Part shown: one piece after another, positions 36,390 to 45,008 of the stretch
Position numbering within the stretch: the stretch's first letter is position 1
How the letters are laid out: each line of letters opens with the position of its first letter
Assembly (NCBI RefSeq): GCF_900218015.1
Contig: NZ_UFQQ01000006.1
Location: 1 to 64,000, forward strand
Source: Rhodopseudomonas pentothenatexigens
GTDB lineage: Bacteria; Pseudomonadota; Alphaproteobacteria; Rhizobiales; Xanthobacteraceae
Length of the DNA stretch: 64,000 nt
Direction: 5' to 3'
The notes under the pieces: generated by a model
The model's input: the letters and a program-made list of their open reading frames with translations, nothing else
Database searches by the model: none
What the model was told of the DNA's origin: nothing
Translations under genes and position numbers: made by a program

Positions 36390-37697
36390 ATGCTGAGCAA
36401 CGAAACAGTCGCCGTCATCGGCTTCGTCACTTTGTTCGTGCTGATGCTGCTGCGCGTGCCGGTCGGCATGGCGATGGGCCTCGTCGGCGTCGCCGGCTTC
36501 GGCTATCTCACCGGCTTCGAGCCGGCGCTGAAGCTGGTCGGCCAGACCACGATGCGCACCGTCACCGACTATTCGTTCGGGGTGATCCCGATGTTTCTGC
36601 TGATGGGCGCGTTCGTGTCCGCGTCGGGCATCAGCCGCGAACTGTTCCGCGCCGGCAACACCTTCGTCGGGCATTGGAAGGGTGGCCTCGGCATCGCCAC
36701 CATCGGCGCCTGCGGCGGCTTCGCGGCGATCTCCGGCTCCTCGGTCGCGACCGCGGCGACGTTCTCGGCGGTGGCCTATCCGGAGATGCGCCGCTACGGC
36801 TATCCGCAGTCGTTCTCCACCGGGGTGATCGCGGTCGGCGGCACGCTCGGAGCGATGCTGCCGCCGTCGACCGTGCTGGCGGTGTACGGCATCATCACCC
36901 AGCAGGACATCGGCAAGCTGTTCATCGCCGGCATCCTGCCGGGGCTGCTCGCGATCGTGATGCATATGATCACGATCTGGATCATCGGCGTGGCGCGGCC
37001 GGGCTTCCTGCCGGCCGGGCCGAAGAGCTCGTGGAGCGAGCGCCTCGCCGCGTTCCGCGACGTATGGTCGCCGCTGCTGCTGTTCCTGTTCGTGATCGGC
37101 GGGCTGTACGGCGGGTTCTTCATTCCGACCGAGGCCGGAGCGGTCGGCGCGGTCGGCGCCTTCCTGATCGGGGTGGCGCGCGGCAAGCTGAACCGCGACG
37201 GCATCCTGCAGTCGCTGCTGCAGGCGACGCGGACCGCGGCCGCGGTGTTCACCATCCTGATCGGCGCGATCTGCTTCGGCTATTTCCTCACCATCACCCA
37301 GACCCCGCAGCACATCACCGAGTTCCTGACCGGGCTGGGCATCGGACCGTACGGCGTGCTGGCGCTGATCCTGCTGATGTACCTCGTGCTCGGCTGCGTG
37401 ATGGACGCGATGGCGATGGTGATCCTCACGGTGCCGATCGTGTTTCCGCTGATCACCGCGCTCGGCTTCGATCCGATCTGGTTCGGCATCGTCATCGTGA
37501 TGACGGTCGAGCTCGGCCTGATCTCGCCGCCGGTCGGCATGAACGTGTTCGTCATCAAGAGCGTGATCAAGGATGTCAGTATGTCGACGGTGTTCAAGGG
37601 GGTGGCGCCGTTCGTGATCACCGACCTGATCCGGCTGATGATCCTGATCGCATTCCCGATCATCGCGGTCTGGCTGCCGATGCGGATGATCGGGTAG
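36390..37697 (+). CDS. tarM: TRAP transporter large membrane subunit (DctM-type)
   Basis: This 435-residue protein has about twelve hydrophobic helices, as usual for DctM. Conserved segments are VPIVFPLITALGFDPIWFGI, ISPPVGMNVFVIKSV and GGTLGAMLPPSTVLAVYGII. It forms the ion-coupled translocation channel and works with tarQ and the binding protein tarP for uptake of p-coumarate and related aromatic acids. It begins 7 bp after tarQ, so the operon continues here. A family C repeat lies after the stop. Confidence 0.92.
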   Translation: MLSNETVAVIGFVTLFVLMLLRVPVGMAMGLVGVAGFGYLTGFEPALKLVGQTTMRTVTDYSFGVIPMFLLMGAFVSASGISRELFRAGNTFVGHWKGGLGIATIGACGGFAAISGSSVATAATFSAVAYPEMRRYGYPQSFSTGVIAVGGTLGAMLPPSTVLAVYGIITQQDIGKLFIAGILPGLLAIVMHMITIWIIGVARPGFLPAGPKSSWSERLAAFRDVWSPLLLFLFVIGGLYGGFFIPTEAGAVGAVGAFLIGVARGKLNRDGILQSLLQATRTAAAVFTILIGAICFGYFLTITQTPQHITEFLTGLGIGPYGVLALILLMYLVLGCVMDAMAMVILTVPIVFPLITALGFDPIWFGIVIVMTVELGLISPPVGMNVFVIKSVIKDVSMSTVFKGVAPFVITDLIRLMILIAFPIIAVWLPMRMIG

Positions 37698-37707
37698 TTC
37701 GAAGACG

Positions 37708-37797
37708 CCGTCATGGCCGGGCTCGTCCCGGCCATCCGGGTCTTTGCTGATCATCGACGCCGCAAGACGTGGATGCCCGGCACAGGGCCGGTGACGA
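37708..37797. repeat. Palindromic intergenic repeat, family C
   Basis: This 90-bp element opens CCGTCATGGCCGGGCTCGTC and closes GATGCCCGGCACAGGGCCGG, TGACG. It lies between tarM and the DUF3237 gene. Family C copies also lie at 53975, 58571 and, in coding sequence, 62985. Confidence 0.83.
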
Positions 37798-37806
37798 CCA
37801 AAATGG

Positions 37807-38277
37807 ATGGATGCGATGACCCCGACCCTCGAAACCAAATACGCCTTCACCATCACCGCGCGGATCGGCGAGGTGACGTCGGTCGGCGAGATCGGAACCG
37901 GCGTGCGCCGGATCATTCCGATCCTCGGCGGCGAGGTGAAGGGGGAGGGGATCAACGGCCGAGTGCTGCCGTTCGGCGCCGATTTCCAGATCATCCGCCC
38001 GAACGAGCTGATCGAGCTGGAGGCCAAATATGCGTTCGAGACCGACGACGGCGCGGTGGTCTATGTCGAGAACGTCGGCATCCGGTTCGGGCCGGTCGAA
38101 CTGTTGCAGAAGCTGAAGCGCGGCGAGCCGGTCGATCCCAAGCAGATCTATTTCCGCACCCGGCCGCGGTTCGAGACCGGCCATCGGAACTATCAGTGGC
38201 TGATGCAGCATCTGTTCATCGGCTCTGCCGCCCGCCACGCCGACCGCGTCGTGATCGACGTGCATCAGGTGTTGTGA
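37807..38277 (+). CDS. DUF3237 protein of unknown function in the coumarate locus
   Basis: This is a 156-residue soluble protein of the DUF3237 family, a small beta-barrel group. Family segments are RIIPILGGEVKGEGINGRVL, PFGADFQIIRPNELIELEAK and YFRTRPRFETG. No enzyme activity is known to me. The start may be ATG 37807 or 37816 (MTPTLETK). Its position between the tarPQM genes and couA, and its conservation in aromatic-acid loci in general, suggest a role in handling aromatic or hydroxycinnamoyl compounds, which is inference only. Confidence 0.78.
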   Translation: MDAMTPTLETKYAFTITARIGEVTSVGEIGTGVRRIIPILGGEVKGEGINGRVLPFGADFQIIRPNELIELEAKYAFETDDGAVVYVENVGIRFGPVELLQKLKRGEPVDPKQIYFRTRPRFETGHRNYQWLMQHLFIGSAARHADRVVIDVHQVL

Positions 38278-38291
38278 GGCCACCTTCCTAA

Positions 38292-38491
38292 CCTCTCCCC
38301 GCCTTTTGCGGGGAGAGGTCGACCCGGCGGAGCGCAGCGGAGCCGGGGCGGGTGAGGGGCCTGGCACTGAGGCTCGACGGGAAGGGCCCATTCGGTCGCT
38401 CCGGCGAGCCTTTCTGTTATCACTGCGGATGTGGGTACGCAGTGCCCGGCCCCTCACCCCAACCCTCTCCCCGCAGAAGAGCGGGGAGAGG
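38292..38491. repeat. Palindromic intergenic repeat, family E
   Basis: The 200-bp copy opens ACCTCTCCCCGCCTTTTGCG and closes CCCTCTCCCCGCAGAAGAGC, GGGGAGAG. The arms GGGTGAGGGGCC and GGCCCCTCACCCC lie between. It occupies half of the 379-bp gap before couA; the rest holds the couA promoter and no gene that I see. Confidence 0.8.
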
Positions 38492-38599
38492 GGGCGGGCG
38501 CGCTTGCTGGCTGCGCTGCTGTGCCACGCCGCAGGCGCCACATCCAGCGGCAGCCGTTGATGAGCCTCAGTCCCCCGCTTTTACACGGCAATGCCGATT

Positions 38600-38636
38600 G
38601 ACGCCGGGCTCGAGTGATTGTTATGATCTATAACTA
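38600..38636 (+). promoter_or_regulatory. couA promoter with embedded CouR operator
   Basis: TTGACG (38600-38605) and TATGAT (38624-38629), 18 bp apart, make a good sigma-70 promoter. The dyad GTTATG-ATC-TATAAC (38622-38636) covers the -10 box, so a bound repressor would block RNA polymerase. The CouR protein of R. palustris is known to repress couAB and to release DNA on binding p-coumaroyl-CoA. The exact base contacts here are inferred from the dyad. Confidence 0.75.
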
Positions 38637-38656
38637 TTCTGCACAGGACGTAATAA

Positions 38657-39463
38657 GTGCTCACAGGAAACGCTCAGGCCGCGACCCTCGCGGACCCCTC
38701 GACGCTTGTCGTCGACACCGTCGGCCCTGTGCTGACGATCGGTCTCAATCGCCCAAAAAAGCGCAACGCCCTCAATGACGGGCTGATGGCGGCGCTGAAG
38801 GACTGCCTTACCGAGATTCCGGACGAGATCCGCGCGGTGGTGATCCACGGCCACGGCGATCACTTCTCCGCCGGCCTTGATCTGTCCGAACTGCGCGAGC
38901 GCGACGCCACCGAGGGGTTGGTGCATTCGCAGACCTGGCACCGGGTGTTCGACAGAATCCAGTATTGCCGGGTGCCGGTGATTGCGGCGCTGAAGGGCGC
39001 GGTCATCGGCGGCGGGCTCGAGCTCGCCTGCGCGGCGCATATCCGAGTCGCCGAGGCGTCAGCCTACTATGCACTGCCGGAAGGCAGCCGCGGCATCTTC
39101 GTCGGCGGCGGCGGCTCGGTGCGGCTGCCGCGGCTGATCGGCGTGGCGCGGATGGCCGACATGATGCTGACCGGCCGGGTGTACTCCGCCGCCGAGGGTG
39201 TGGTGCACGGCTTCTCGCAATATCTGATCGAGGCCGGCTCGGCCTACGACAAGGCGCTGGAGCTCGCCAATCGGGTGGCGCAGAATGCGCCGCTGACCAA
39301 TTTCGCGGTACTGCAGGCGCTGCCGATGATCGCCGAGGCCAATCCGCAGACCGGCTTGTTGATGGAATCGCTGATGGCGACGGTGGCGCAGAGCGACCAG
39401 GAAGCCAAGACACGGATTCGCGCTTTCCTCGATCACAAGACCGCCAAGGTTCGGCCGAGCTGA
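38657..39463 (+). CDS. couA: p-Hydroxycinnamoyl-CoA hydratase/lyase-type crotonase (GTG start)
   Basis: This 268-residue crotonase starts at GTG 38657 with AGGA nine bases upstream. Oxyanion-hole segments are GDHFSAGLDLSELR and LKGAVIGGGLELACAAHI. The active-site segment AYYALPEGSRGIFVGGGGSV carries the LPEG Glu. In R. palustris the couA product hydrates p-coumaroyl-CoA and cleaves it to 4-hydroxybenzaldehyde and acetyl-CoA. The gene is followed within 12 bp by the CoA ligase gene, giving the couAB operon. Its promoter holds a CouR-type operator. Confidence 0.9.
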   Translation: MLTGNAQAATLADPSTLVVDTVGPVLTIGLNRPKKRNALNDGLMAALKDCLTEIPDEIRAVVIHGHGDHFSAGLDLSELRERDATEGLVHSQTWHRVFDRIQYCRVPVIAALKGAVIGGGLELACAAHIRVAEASAYYALPEGSRGIFVGGGGSVRLPRLIGVARMADMMLTGRVYSAAEGVVHGFSQYLIEAGSAYDKALELANRVAQNAPLTNFAVLQALPMIAEANPQTGLLMESLMATVAQSDQEAKTRIRAFLDHKTAKVRPS

Positions 39464-39475
39464 TATGGAGCCGTG

Positions 39476-41371
39476 ATGGACGCCATGACCGATCCCGTTG
39501 CATTCGCCGCCAATGCCGCCGGGCGCGAGGCGGCCCATCCGCTGCGCGACATCTCGTTCGGCGAAATTGGTATCGCCACCGAGCGCAGGCCGGATGGCAC
39601 GATCTATGTGCGCTCGACCACGACGCTCACCGACTACCCGGTGCGGATCACCGACCGGCTGCATCACTTCGCCGAAGCTGCACCCGATCGGGTTTTCATG
39701 GCCGAACGCGACGGCGAGGGCGGCTGGCGCAGGATCAGCTACGCCGAGATGCTGCGCGCCGCGCAGGCCATCGCCTCGGCGCTGATCGCGCGCGGGCTGT
39801 CGGCGGAGCGGCCGGTGATGATCCTGTCCGGCAATTCGATCGACCATGCGATGGTGATGTTCGGCGCGCTGTATGCCGGCGTCGCGATGTGTCCGGTGTC
39901 GCCGCCGTATTCGCTGGTCTCCAAGGATTACGGCAAGCTGCGCCACATCGTCGGGCTGCTGACACCGGGCCTGATCTTCGCCGACGACATCACCGCGTTT
40001 GCGCCCGCGATCCTTGCCACCGTGCCGGCAGAGGTCGAACTCGCCGCGACCCGCGGCACGGTCGATGGCCGCAAGGTGACGTCGCTCGCCGAACTGCTGG
40101 CCACGCAGGAGCATCCCGAGCTTGCCGCCAGGCACGAGGCGATCGGCCACGACACCATCGCCAAGTTTCTGCTGACCTCCGGGTCCACCGGCAATCCGAA
40201 GGCGGTGATCAACACTCAGCGGATGATCTGCGCCAACCAAGTGATGATCCGCGAGGCGATGGCGTTCCTGAAAGACGAGCCGCCGGTGATCGTCGACTGG
40301 CTGCCGTGGAATCACACTTTCGGCGGCAATCACAATATCGGGCTGACGCTGTTCAACGGCGGCTCGATGTATATCGACGACGGCAAGCCGACGCCGGCCG
40401 GCATCGCCTCTACCATCCGCAATCTGCGCGAGATCGCGCCCACCGTGTACTTCAACGTGCCGAAGGGCTACGAGTCGTTGCTGCCGGTGCTGCGGGAAGA
40501 CCAGCAGCTGCGCAAACTGTTCTTCAGCCGGCTGCACGCGATGTTCTTCTCCGGCGCGAGTCTGGCGGCGCATGTCTGGAACGGGCTCGACGAGGTCGCT
40601 GTGGCCGAAACCGGTGCGCGGGTGCCGATGCTCACCGGCCTCGGGGCCACCGAGACCGCGCCGTTCTTCATGTCGGTGACGCCGCAGACCAGTCGGTCGG
40701 GCCATGTCGGTCTGCCGGTGCCCGGCAATGAGGCCAAGCTAGTGCCGAACAACGGCAAGCTCGAAGTCCGCGCCAAGGGCCCGAACATCACCCCCGGCTA
40801 TTGGCGTGCGCCGGAGTTGACCGAGAAGGCGTTCGACGAGGAGGGCTTCTACAAGCTCAACGACGCGCTGAAGCCGGTCGATACCAATGACCTCTCGCGC
40901 GGCTTCGATTTCGACGGCCGCATCTCCGAGGACTTCAAGCTGGCATCCGGCACCTGGGTCAGCGTCGGCCCGCTGCGTGCCAAATTCATCGCCGCCTGCG
41001 CGCCTTTGGTGCGCGACGTGGTGATCGCCGGGCTCGACCGCGACTACGTCACCGCGCTGGCGATCCTCGATCCGGACGGTTGCAAGCTGATCAACGCCAC
41101 GCTGCCGCTCGACGATCTCGCCGGCATGGCGACCGATGATCTGATCCGCGACGCGTTCCGTGAGCGCTTCGCCGCGCTGCTGCCGCAGGCGACCGGCTCG
41201 TCGAACCGCATCACCCGTGCGGTACTGCTCGGCGAACCTCTTTCAATCGACAAGGGCGAGATCACCGACAAAGGCTCGGTCAACCAGCGCGCCGTGCTCG
41301 AACATCGCGCCGGCCTGATCGCCGACCTCTATGCCGAGCCACCGCCGGACCATGTGATCGCGCTGGAGTAG
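39476..41371 (+). CDS. couB: Hydroxycinnamate-CoA ligase (feruloyl-CoA synthase type)
   Basis: This is a 631-residue adenylate-forming ligase, longer than usual acyl-CoA synthetases, as is typical for feruloyl-CoA synthases. Motifs are LLTSGSTGNPKAVINTQRM, LTGLGATETAPFFMS, GFDFDGRISEDFKLASGTWV and the C-terminal Lys segment SIDKGEITDKGSVNQRAVLE. It activates p-coumarate and probably ferulate or caffeate with ATP and CoA. The start at ATG 39476 has GGAG five bases upstream; a GTG at 39473 is also possible. It is cotranscribed with couA. Its product p-coumaroyl-CoA is also the CouR inducer, closing a feedback loop. Confidence 0.92.
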   Translation: MDAMTDPVAFAANAAGREAAHPLRDISFGEIGIATERRPDGTIYVRSTTTLTDYPVRITDRLHHFAEAAPDRVFMAERDGEGGWRRISYAEMLRAAQAIASALIARGLSAERPVMILSGNSIDHAMVMFGALYAGVAMCPVSPPYSLVSKDYGKLRHIVGLLTPGLIFADDITAFAPAILATVPAEVELAATRGTVDGRKVTSLAELLATQEHPELAARHEAIGHDTIAKFLLTSGSTGNPKAVINTQRMICANQVMIREAMAFLKDEPPVIVDWLPWNHTFGGNHNIGLTLFNGGSMYIDDGKPTPAGIASTIRNLREIAPTVYFNVPKGYESLLPVLREDQQLRKLFFSRLHAMFFSGASLAAHVWNGLDEVAVAETGARVPMLTGLGATETAPFFMSVTPQTSRSGHVGLPVPGNEAKLVPNNGKLEVRAKGPNITPGYWRAPELTEKAFDEEGFYKLNDALKPVDTNDLSRGFDFDGRISEDFKLASGTWVSVGPLRAKFIAACAPLVRDVVIAGLDRDYVTALAILDPDGCKLINATLPLDDLAGMATDDLIRDAFRERFAALLPQATGSSNRITRAVLLGEPLSIDKGEITDKGSVNQRAVLEHRAGLIADLYAEPPPDHVIALE

Positions 41372-41392
41372 CGGATGCGAAACTCAGCGTTC

Positions 41393-41492
41393 GTCATTCC
41401 GGGGCGCCGCGCAGCGGCGAGCCCGGAATCCATAACCACCGCCAGGGGATATGGATTCCGGGCCCGCGCCAAGGGGCGCCTCCCGGAATGAC
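41393..41492. repeat. Palindromic intergenic repeat, family A
   Basis: This 100-bp element opens GTCATTCCGGGGCGCCGCGC and closes GGCGCCTCCCGGAATGACG, with arms GGAATCCATAACC and GGATATGGATTCCGGG. It lies between couB and the thioesterase gene. Confidence 0.83.
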
Positions 41493-41526
41493 GAACTTGG
41501 ATGTTCTTGTTTGGGATTAGCGCTAC

Positions 41527-41946
41527 ATGTTCACCAACCGCCGCGACGTGCAGATCCAGTGGGGCGATTGCGACCCGGCGGATATCGTCTACTACCCGCG
41601 CTACTTTGCCATGTTCGACGATTCCACCTCGGCGCTGTTCGTCGCCGCCGGGTGTTCGAAGCGTGATCTGATCAAGATCCATGGTCTGGTCGGAATTCCG
41701 ATGGTCGACACCCGCGCCAAGTTCTACATCCCCTCGACCTATGGCGATGTGATCAGCATCGAGAGCCGGATCGAGCGGTTCGGGCGTTCGAGCTTCGAGG
41801 TGCTGCACAAGGCGTTCAAGGGCGAGCAATTGGCGCTCGAAGGCTTCGAGACGCGGGTGCTGGTCGGCCGCGATCCGGCCGAACCGGGCCGGCTGAAATC
41901 GGTGCCGGTGCCCGAGGAGGTGAAGGCCAGGTTCATGCGGGGCTGA
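41527..41946 (+). CDS. 4-hydroxybenzoyl-CoA thioesterase-type protein
   Basis: This 139-residue hotdog-fold thioesterase opens MFTNRRDVQIQWGDCDPADI, followed by VYYPRYFAMF. The GDCDPADIVYYPRYF segment with its catalytic Asp is the mark of the Pseudomonas-type 4-hydroxybenzoyl-CoA thioesterase group. It would release 4-hydroxybenzoate or another aromatic acid from CoA. Next to couAB and with pobA in the same region, it may return CoA esters to free acid for the aerobic route or relieve CoA trapping. The role in this locus is inferred. Confidence 0.87.
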   Translation: MFTNRRDVQIQWGDCDPADIVYYPRYFAMFDDSTSALFVAAGCSKRDLIKIHGLVGIPMVDTRAKFYIPSTYGDVISIESRIERFGRSSFEVLHKAFKGEQLALEGFETRVLVGRDPAEPGRLKSVPVPEEVKARFMRG

Positions 41947-42025
41947 CTCGCCGCCGGTGATGCCGTAAACAGGACGATAAGATCGCGCCGAACACGGCCG
42001 ATATCATAAGAGGGAGGAGGAGAAC

Positions 42026-43183
42026 GTGACCAAGTTCAAGCTGTCCGCTGCGGCGATCGCCGTGGCCCTCGCGTTGCCGGGGCTTTCCGGTACCGCGCTC
42101 GCCGAAACCAACGAAATCACCATCGGTATCACCGTCACCACCACCGGCCCCGCCGCGGCGCTCGGCATTCCGGAGCGCAACGCGCTGGAATTCGTGGCGA
42201 AGGAAATCGGCGGCCATCCGCTCAAGGTGATCGTGCTCGACGACGGCGGCGACCCGACTGCCGCCACCACCAACGCGCGGCGTTTCGTCACGGAGTCCAA
42301 GGCAGACGTGATCATGGGCTCGTCGGTGACGCCGCCGACCGTGGCGGTCTCCAACGTCGCCAACGAAGCCCAGGTGCCGCACTTCGCGCTGGCGCCGCTG
42401 CCGATCACCCCGGAGCGCGCCAAGTGGTCGGTCGCGATGCCGCAGCCGATCCCGATCATGGGCAAGGTGCTGTACGAGCACATGAAGAAGAACGGCATCA
42501 AGACCGTCGGCTACATCGGCTATTCGGACTCCTACGGCGACCTGTGGTTCAACGACCTGAAGAAGCAGGGCGAGGCGATGGGGCTGAAGATCGTCGCCGA
42601 GGAGCGCTTCGCGCGGCCCGACACCTCGGTCGCCGGGCAGGCCTTGAAGCTGGTCGCCGCCAATCCGGACGCGATCCTGGTCGGCGCCTCCGGCACCGCC
42701 GCGGCGCTGCCGCAGACCACGCTGCGCGAGCGTGGCTACAAGGGCCTGATCTATCAGACCCACGGTGCTGCCTCGATGGACTTCATCCGTATCGCCGGCA
42801 AGGCCGCCGAGGGCGTGCTGATGGCATCCGGTCCGGTGATGGATCCGGAAGGCCAGGACGCCAGCGCGCTGACCAAGAAGCCCGGCCTCGAGCTCAACTC
42901 GGCGTATGAAGCCAAGTACGGCCCGAACAGCCGCAGCCAGTTCGCCGCGCATTCGTTCGACGCCTTCAAGGTGCTGGAGCGGGTGGTGCCGGTGGCGCTG
43001 AAGACCGCCAAGCCGGGGACGCAGGAGTTCCGCGAAGCGATCCGCAAGGCGCTGCTCACCGAGAAGGACATTGCGGCGAGCCAGGGCGTGTACAGCTTCA
43101 CCGAAACCGATCGCTACGGCCTCGACGACCGCTCGCGGATTCTGCTGACGGTGAAGGACGGCAAGTACGTGATGGTCAAGTAA
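42026..43183 (+). CDS. couP: ABC transporter periplasmic binding protein for hydroxycinnamates
   Basis: This is a 385-residue LivJ-type binding protein starting at GTG 42026, with a strong GGAGGAGG upstream. The first 26 residues are a signal peptide (ALALPGLSGTALA cleavage region). The mature part begins TNEITIGITVTTTGPAAAL and has two lobes typical of branched-chain/aromatic binding proteins (MGSSVTPPTVAVSNVANEAQ, GYIGYSDSYGDLWFNDLKK). In R. palustris the equivalent protein, CouP of CouPSTU, binds p-coumarate and related lignin-derived acids. It stands apart from its membrane and ATPase genes, with a diguanylate cyclase gene between them, and ends with a strong terminator. Confidence 0.9.
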   Translation: MTKFKLSAAAIAVALALPGLSGTALAETNEITIGITVTTTGPAAALGIPERNALEFVAKEIGGHPLKVIVLDDGGDPTAATTNARRFVTESKADVIMGSSVTPPTVAVSNVANEAQVPHFALAPLPITPERAKWSVAMPQPIPIMGKVLYEHMKKNGIKTVGYIGYSDSYGDLWFNDLKKQGEAMGLKIVAEERFARPDTSVAGQALKLVAANPDAILVGASGTAAALPQTTLRERGYKGLIYQTHGAASMDFIRIAGKAAEGVLMASGPVMDPEGQDASALTKKPGLELNSAYEAKYGPNSRSQFAAHSFDAFKVLERVVPVALKTAKPGTQEFREAIRKALLTEKDIAASQGVYSFTETDRYGLDDRSRILLTVKDGKYVMVK

Positions 43184-43218
43184 CCCCGAAGGCCGGCGGC
43201 ATCCGCCGACGTCTTGCG

Positions 43219-43249
43219 AAAGCCGGCTCCGCGTGGAGCCGGCTTTTTT
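43219..43249 (+). terminator. Strong intrinsic terminator after couP
   Basis: An 11-bp perfect stem AAGCCGGCTCC-GCGT-GGAGCCGGCTT followed by TTTT, 36 bp after the couP stop, is a textbook Rho-independent terminator. It separates couP from the downstream cyclase gene, which therefore probably has its own promoter. Confidence 0.9.
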
Positions 43250-43496
43250 GCTGCGCGGTCCGCTCGCGCACCGTCAACGGGGTGCTCCTGCATCGCCGAA
43301 AGTTCCGGCACGGCCTTAGCGTCGCGTTAAGGCTGATGCTTCGAATTGCGCGGAGTTAACGTGACCGGAACGCAGCCTCTGGTAGGACTACCAGGATGCA
43401 ACGGACCTTGCGCGGAGAGTGTCGCGCATCGGGCCGGCGACCGGCGGCCGAAGCGGTTACGCTTCCGCGCCGGCACGACCCCAACGACGGTGACAG

Positions 43497-44351
43497 ATGT
43501 CGAACCAGATCGTCACGCAGCATGACGCGATCCGTTACACCGCGGGCAGGGTGGCGGTCGCGGCCGGCGTGACGACGATCGTCACCATCGCCTTTCTGAT
43601 CTCCGACCTCGGCACCGACTGGAGCGCGACGGTCGAGGTCGGCGCGGTGGTGAAGGCTTCGCTGCTGGTCGCGCTTGGCGTGTCGACGATCCTGTCCGGC
43701 GCGATGGCCTACCGCTCCGCGCGGCTGATGCGCCAACTGACCTCGACCCGGGCCGAACTGGTGCGGATGTCGCGCACCGATCCTCTGACAGGTCTGCTCA
43801 ACCGGCGCGGCTTCGACGAGGCCGCTGCCACCAAGCTCGCGCAGGCGAAGCTCGCCGGGCAACGGGTCGTGGCGCTGATGTGCGACCTCGACCGCTTCAA
43901 GGCGATCAACGATCACTACGGCCACAATATCGGCGACCGCGTACTGGTCGAGATCAGCGGCATTCTGCGCGACTTCGCCGCGCCGCGCGGCATGCTGATC
44001 GCGCGCCATGGCGGCGAGGAGTTCGCCGGCCTGATGGTCGGCGTCAGCGACGAGGAGGCGAACGGCTACGCGCTGGAGCTGTGCCGGCTGTGCGCCACCG
44101 AGGTCGCGTGCGACGGCCGGCTGGTTACGGTGACGATGAGTTTCGGTCTGGCCGCCTATGGCGGCGGCGAACTGTCGGCGCTGATGCGCCGCGCCGATCT
44201 CGCACTGTATCGGGCCAAGGATCTCGGCCGCAACTGCGTGGTGCAGCTCGACGACGGCGACGTCTTTCCGACCGCGCCCGCCGCGCCGTCAGGCCGGGTG
44301 CGAGAAGCCGAGATAGCTCGCGACCACCGCCTCGTTGCGGGCGACCTCTGA
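43497..44351 (+). CDS. Membrane-bound diguanylate cyclase (GGDEF)
   Basis: This 284-residue protein has two predicted TM helices (about residues 17-38 and 50-72) and a short coiled segment. A GGDEF domain follows (about 92-250) starting SRTDPLTGLLNRRGFDEAAA, with the active-site signature RHGGEEFAGL. The GGEEF form and the metal-binding DLDRFKAINDHYGHNIGD indicate an active c-di-GMP synthase. No RxxD inhibitory site precedes the signature, so product inhibition may be absent. It has no separate sensor domain. Its 3' end overlaps the convergent ABC ATPase gene by 63 bp. Its place between couP and the ABC genes is constant with the known locus layout. Confidence 0.88.
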   Translation: MSNQIVTQHDAIRYTAGRVAVAAGVTTIVTIAFLISDLGTDWSATVEVGAVVKASLLVALGVSTILSGAMAYRSARLMRQLTSTRAELVRMSRTDPLTGLLNRRGFDEAAATKLAQAKLAGQRVVALMCDLDRFKAINDHYGHNIGDRVLVEISGILRDFAAPRGMLIARHGGEEFAGLMVGVSDEEANGYALELCRLCATEVACDGRLVTVTMSFGLAAYGGGELSALMRRADLALYRAKDLGRNCVVQLDDGDVFPTAPAAPSGRVREAEIARDHRLVAGDL

Positions 44352-45008
44352 GGCCGGCCCGTCGAGCACGAATTCGCCGAGCTCCATCACATAGGCGCGG
44401 TCGGCGATGCCGAGCGCCGCCTTGGCGTTCTGCTCCACCAGCAGCACCGACACGCCGGCATCGCGCAGCTCGCCGACGATGCGGAAGATGTCGGCGACGA
44501 TGATCGGGGCAAGTCCGAGGCTTGGCTCGTCGAGCATCAACAACTTCGGCGCGCCCATCAGCGCACGGCCCATCGCCAGCATCTGCTGTTCGCCGCCGCT
44601 CAATGTGCCGGCGAGCTGCTTGCGGCGTTCCTTGAGCCGCGGAAACAGGGTGTAGACGCGCTCCTGTGACTGCGCCGCCACCGGCTTGGCGATCCGGAAG
44701 GCGCCGAGCTCGAGATTGTCCTCCACCGTCATGGTGGCGAACAGCTCGCGATGCTCGGGCACCAGTGACAGGCCGCTCGCGACGCGATCCTCGATGTCGA
44801 GCCGCGCGATATCGACGCCGTCGAACGTCACCTGGCCCTTCAGCGGCAGCACGCCCATCGCGGCGCTGAGCAGCGTAGTCTTGCCGGCGCCGTTGGCGCC
44901 GACCACGGTGACGATCTCGCGCGTCCGCACCTCCAGCGACACGTTCCGCACCGCTTCGACCTTGCCGTAGGACACCGAAACGCCGGACACCGAAAGCAGT
45001 GCGGTCAT
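44289..45008 (-). CDS. Aromatic-acid ABC transporter ATPase (LivF type)
   Basis: This is a 239-residue ATPase. Walker A is VVGANGAGKTTLLSA, the signature motif is LSGGEQQMLAMGRAL and Walker B is LLMLDEPSLGLAPI. A LivF-type C-terminus ends with VVASYLGFSHPA. Its ATG overlaps the stop of the upstream permease-ATPase fusion gene (ATGA), so translation is coupled. With the fusion protein and the LivH-type permease it powers uptake of the ligand bound by couP; this is the transport part of CouPSTU. The 3' end overlaps the convergent diguanylate cyclase gene by 63 bp. Confidence 0.9.
   Translation of the reverse strand: MTALLSVSGVSVSYGKVEAVRNVSLEVRTREIVTVVGANGAGKTTLLSAAMGVLPLKGQVTFDGVDIARLDIEDRVASGLSLVPEHRELFATMTVEDNLELGAFRIAKPVAAQSQERVYTLFPRLKERRKQLAGTLSGGEQQMLAMGRALMGAPKLLMLDEPSLGLAPIIVADIFRIVGELRDAGVSVLLVEQNAKAALGIADRAYVMELGEFVLDGPASEVARNEAVVASYLGFSHPA

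Noticed and set aside
36231-38027. Minus-strand 598-codon open frame opposite tarQ and tarM
   Set aside because: It is antisense to clear TRAP transporter genes, with a His/Arg/Asp-rich composition and no signature.
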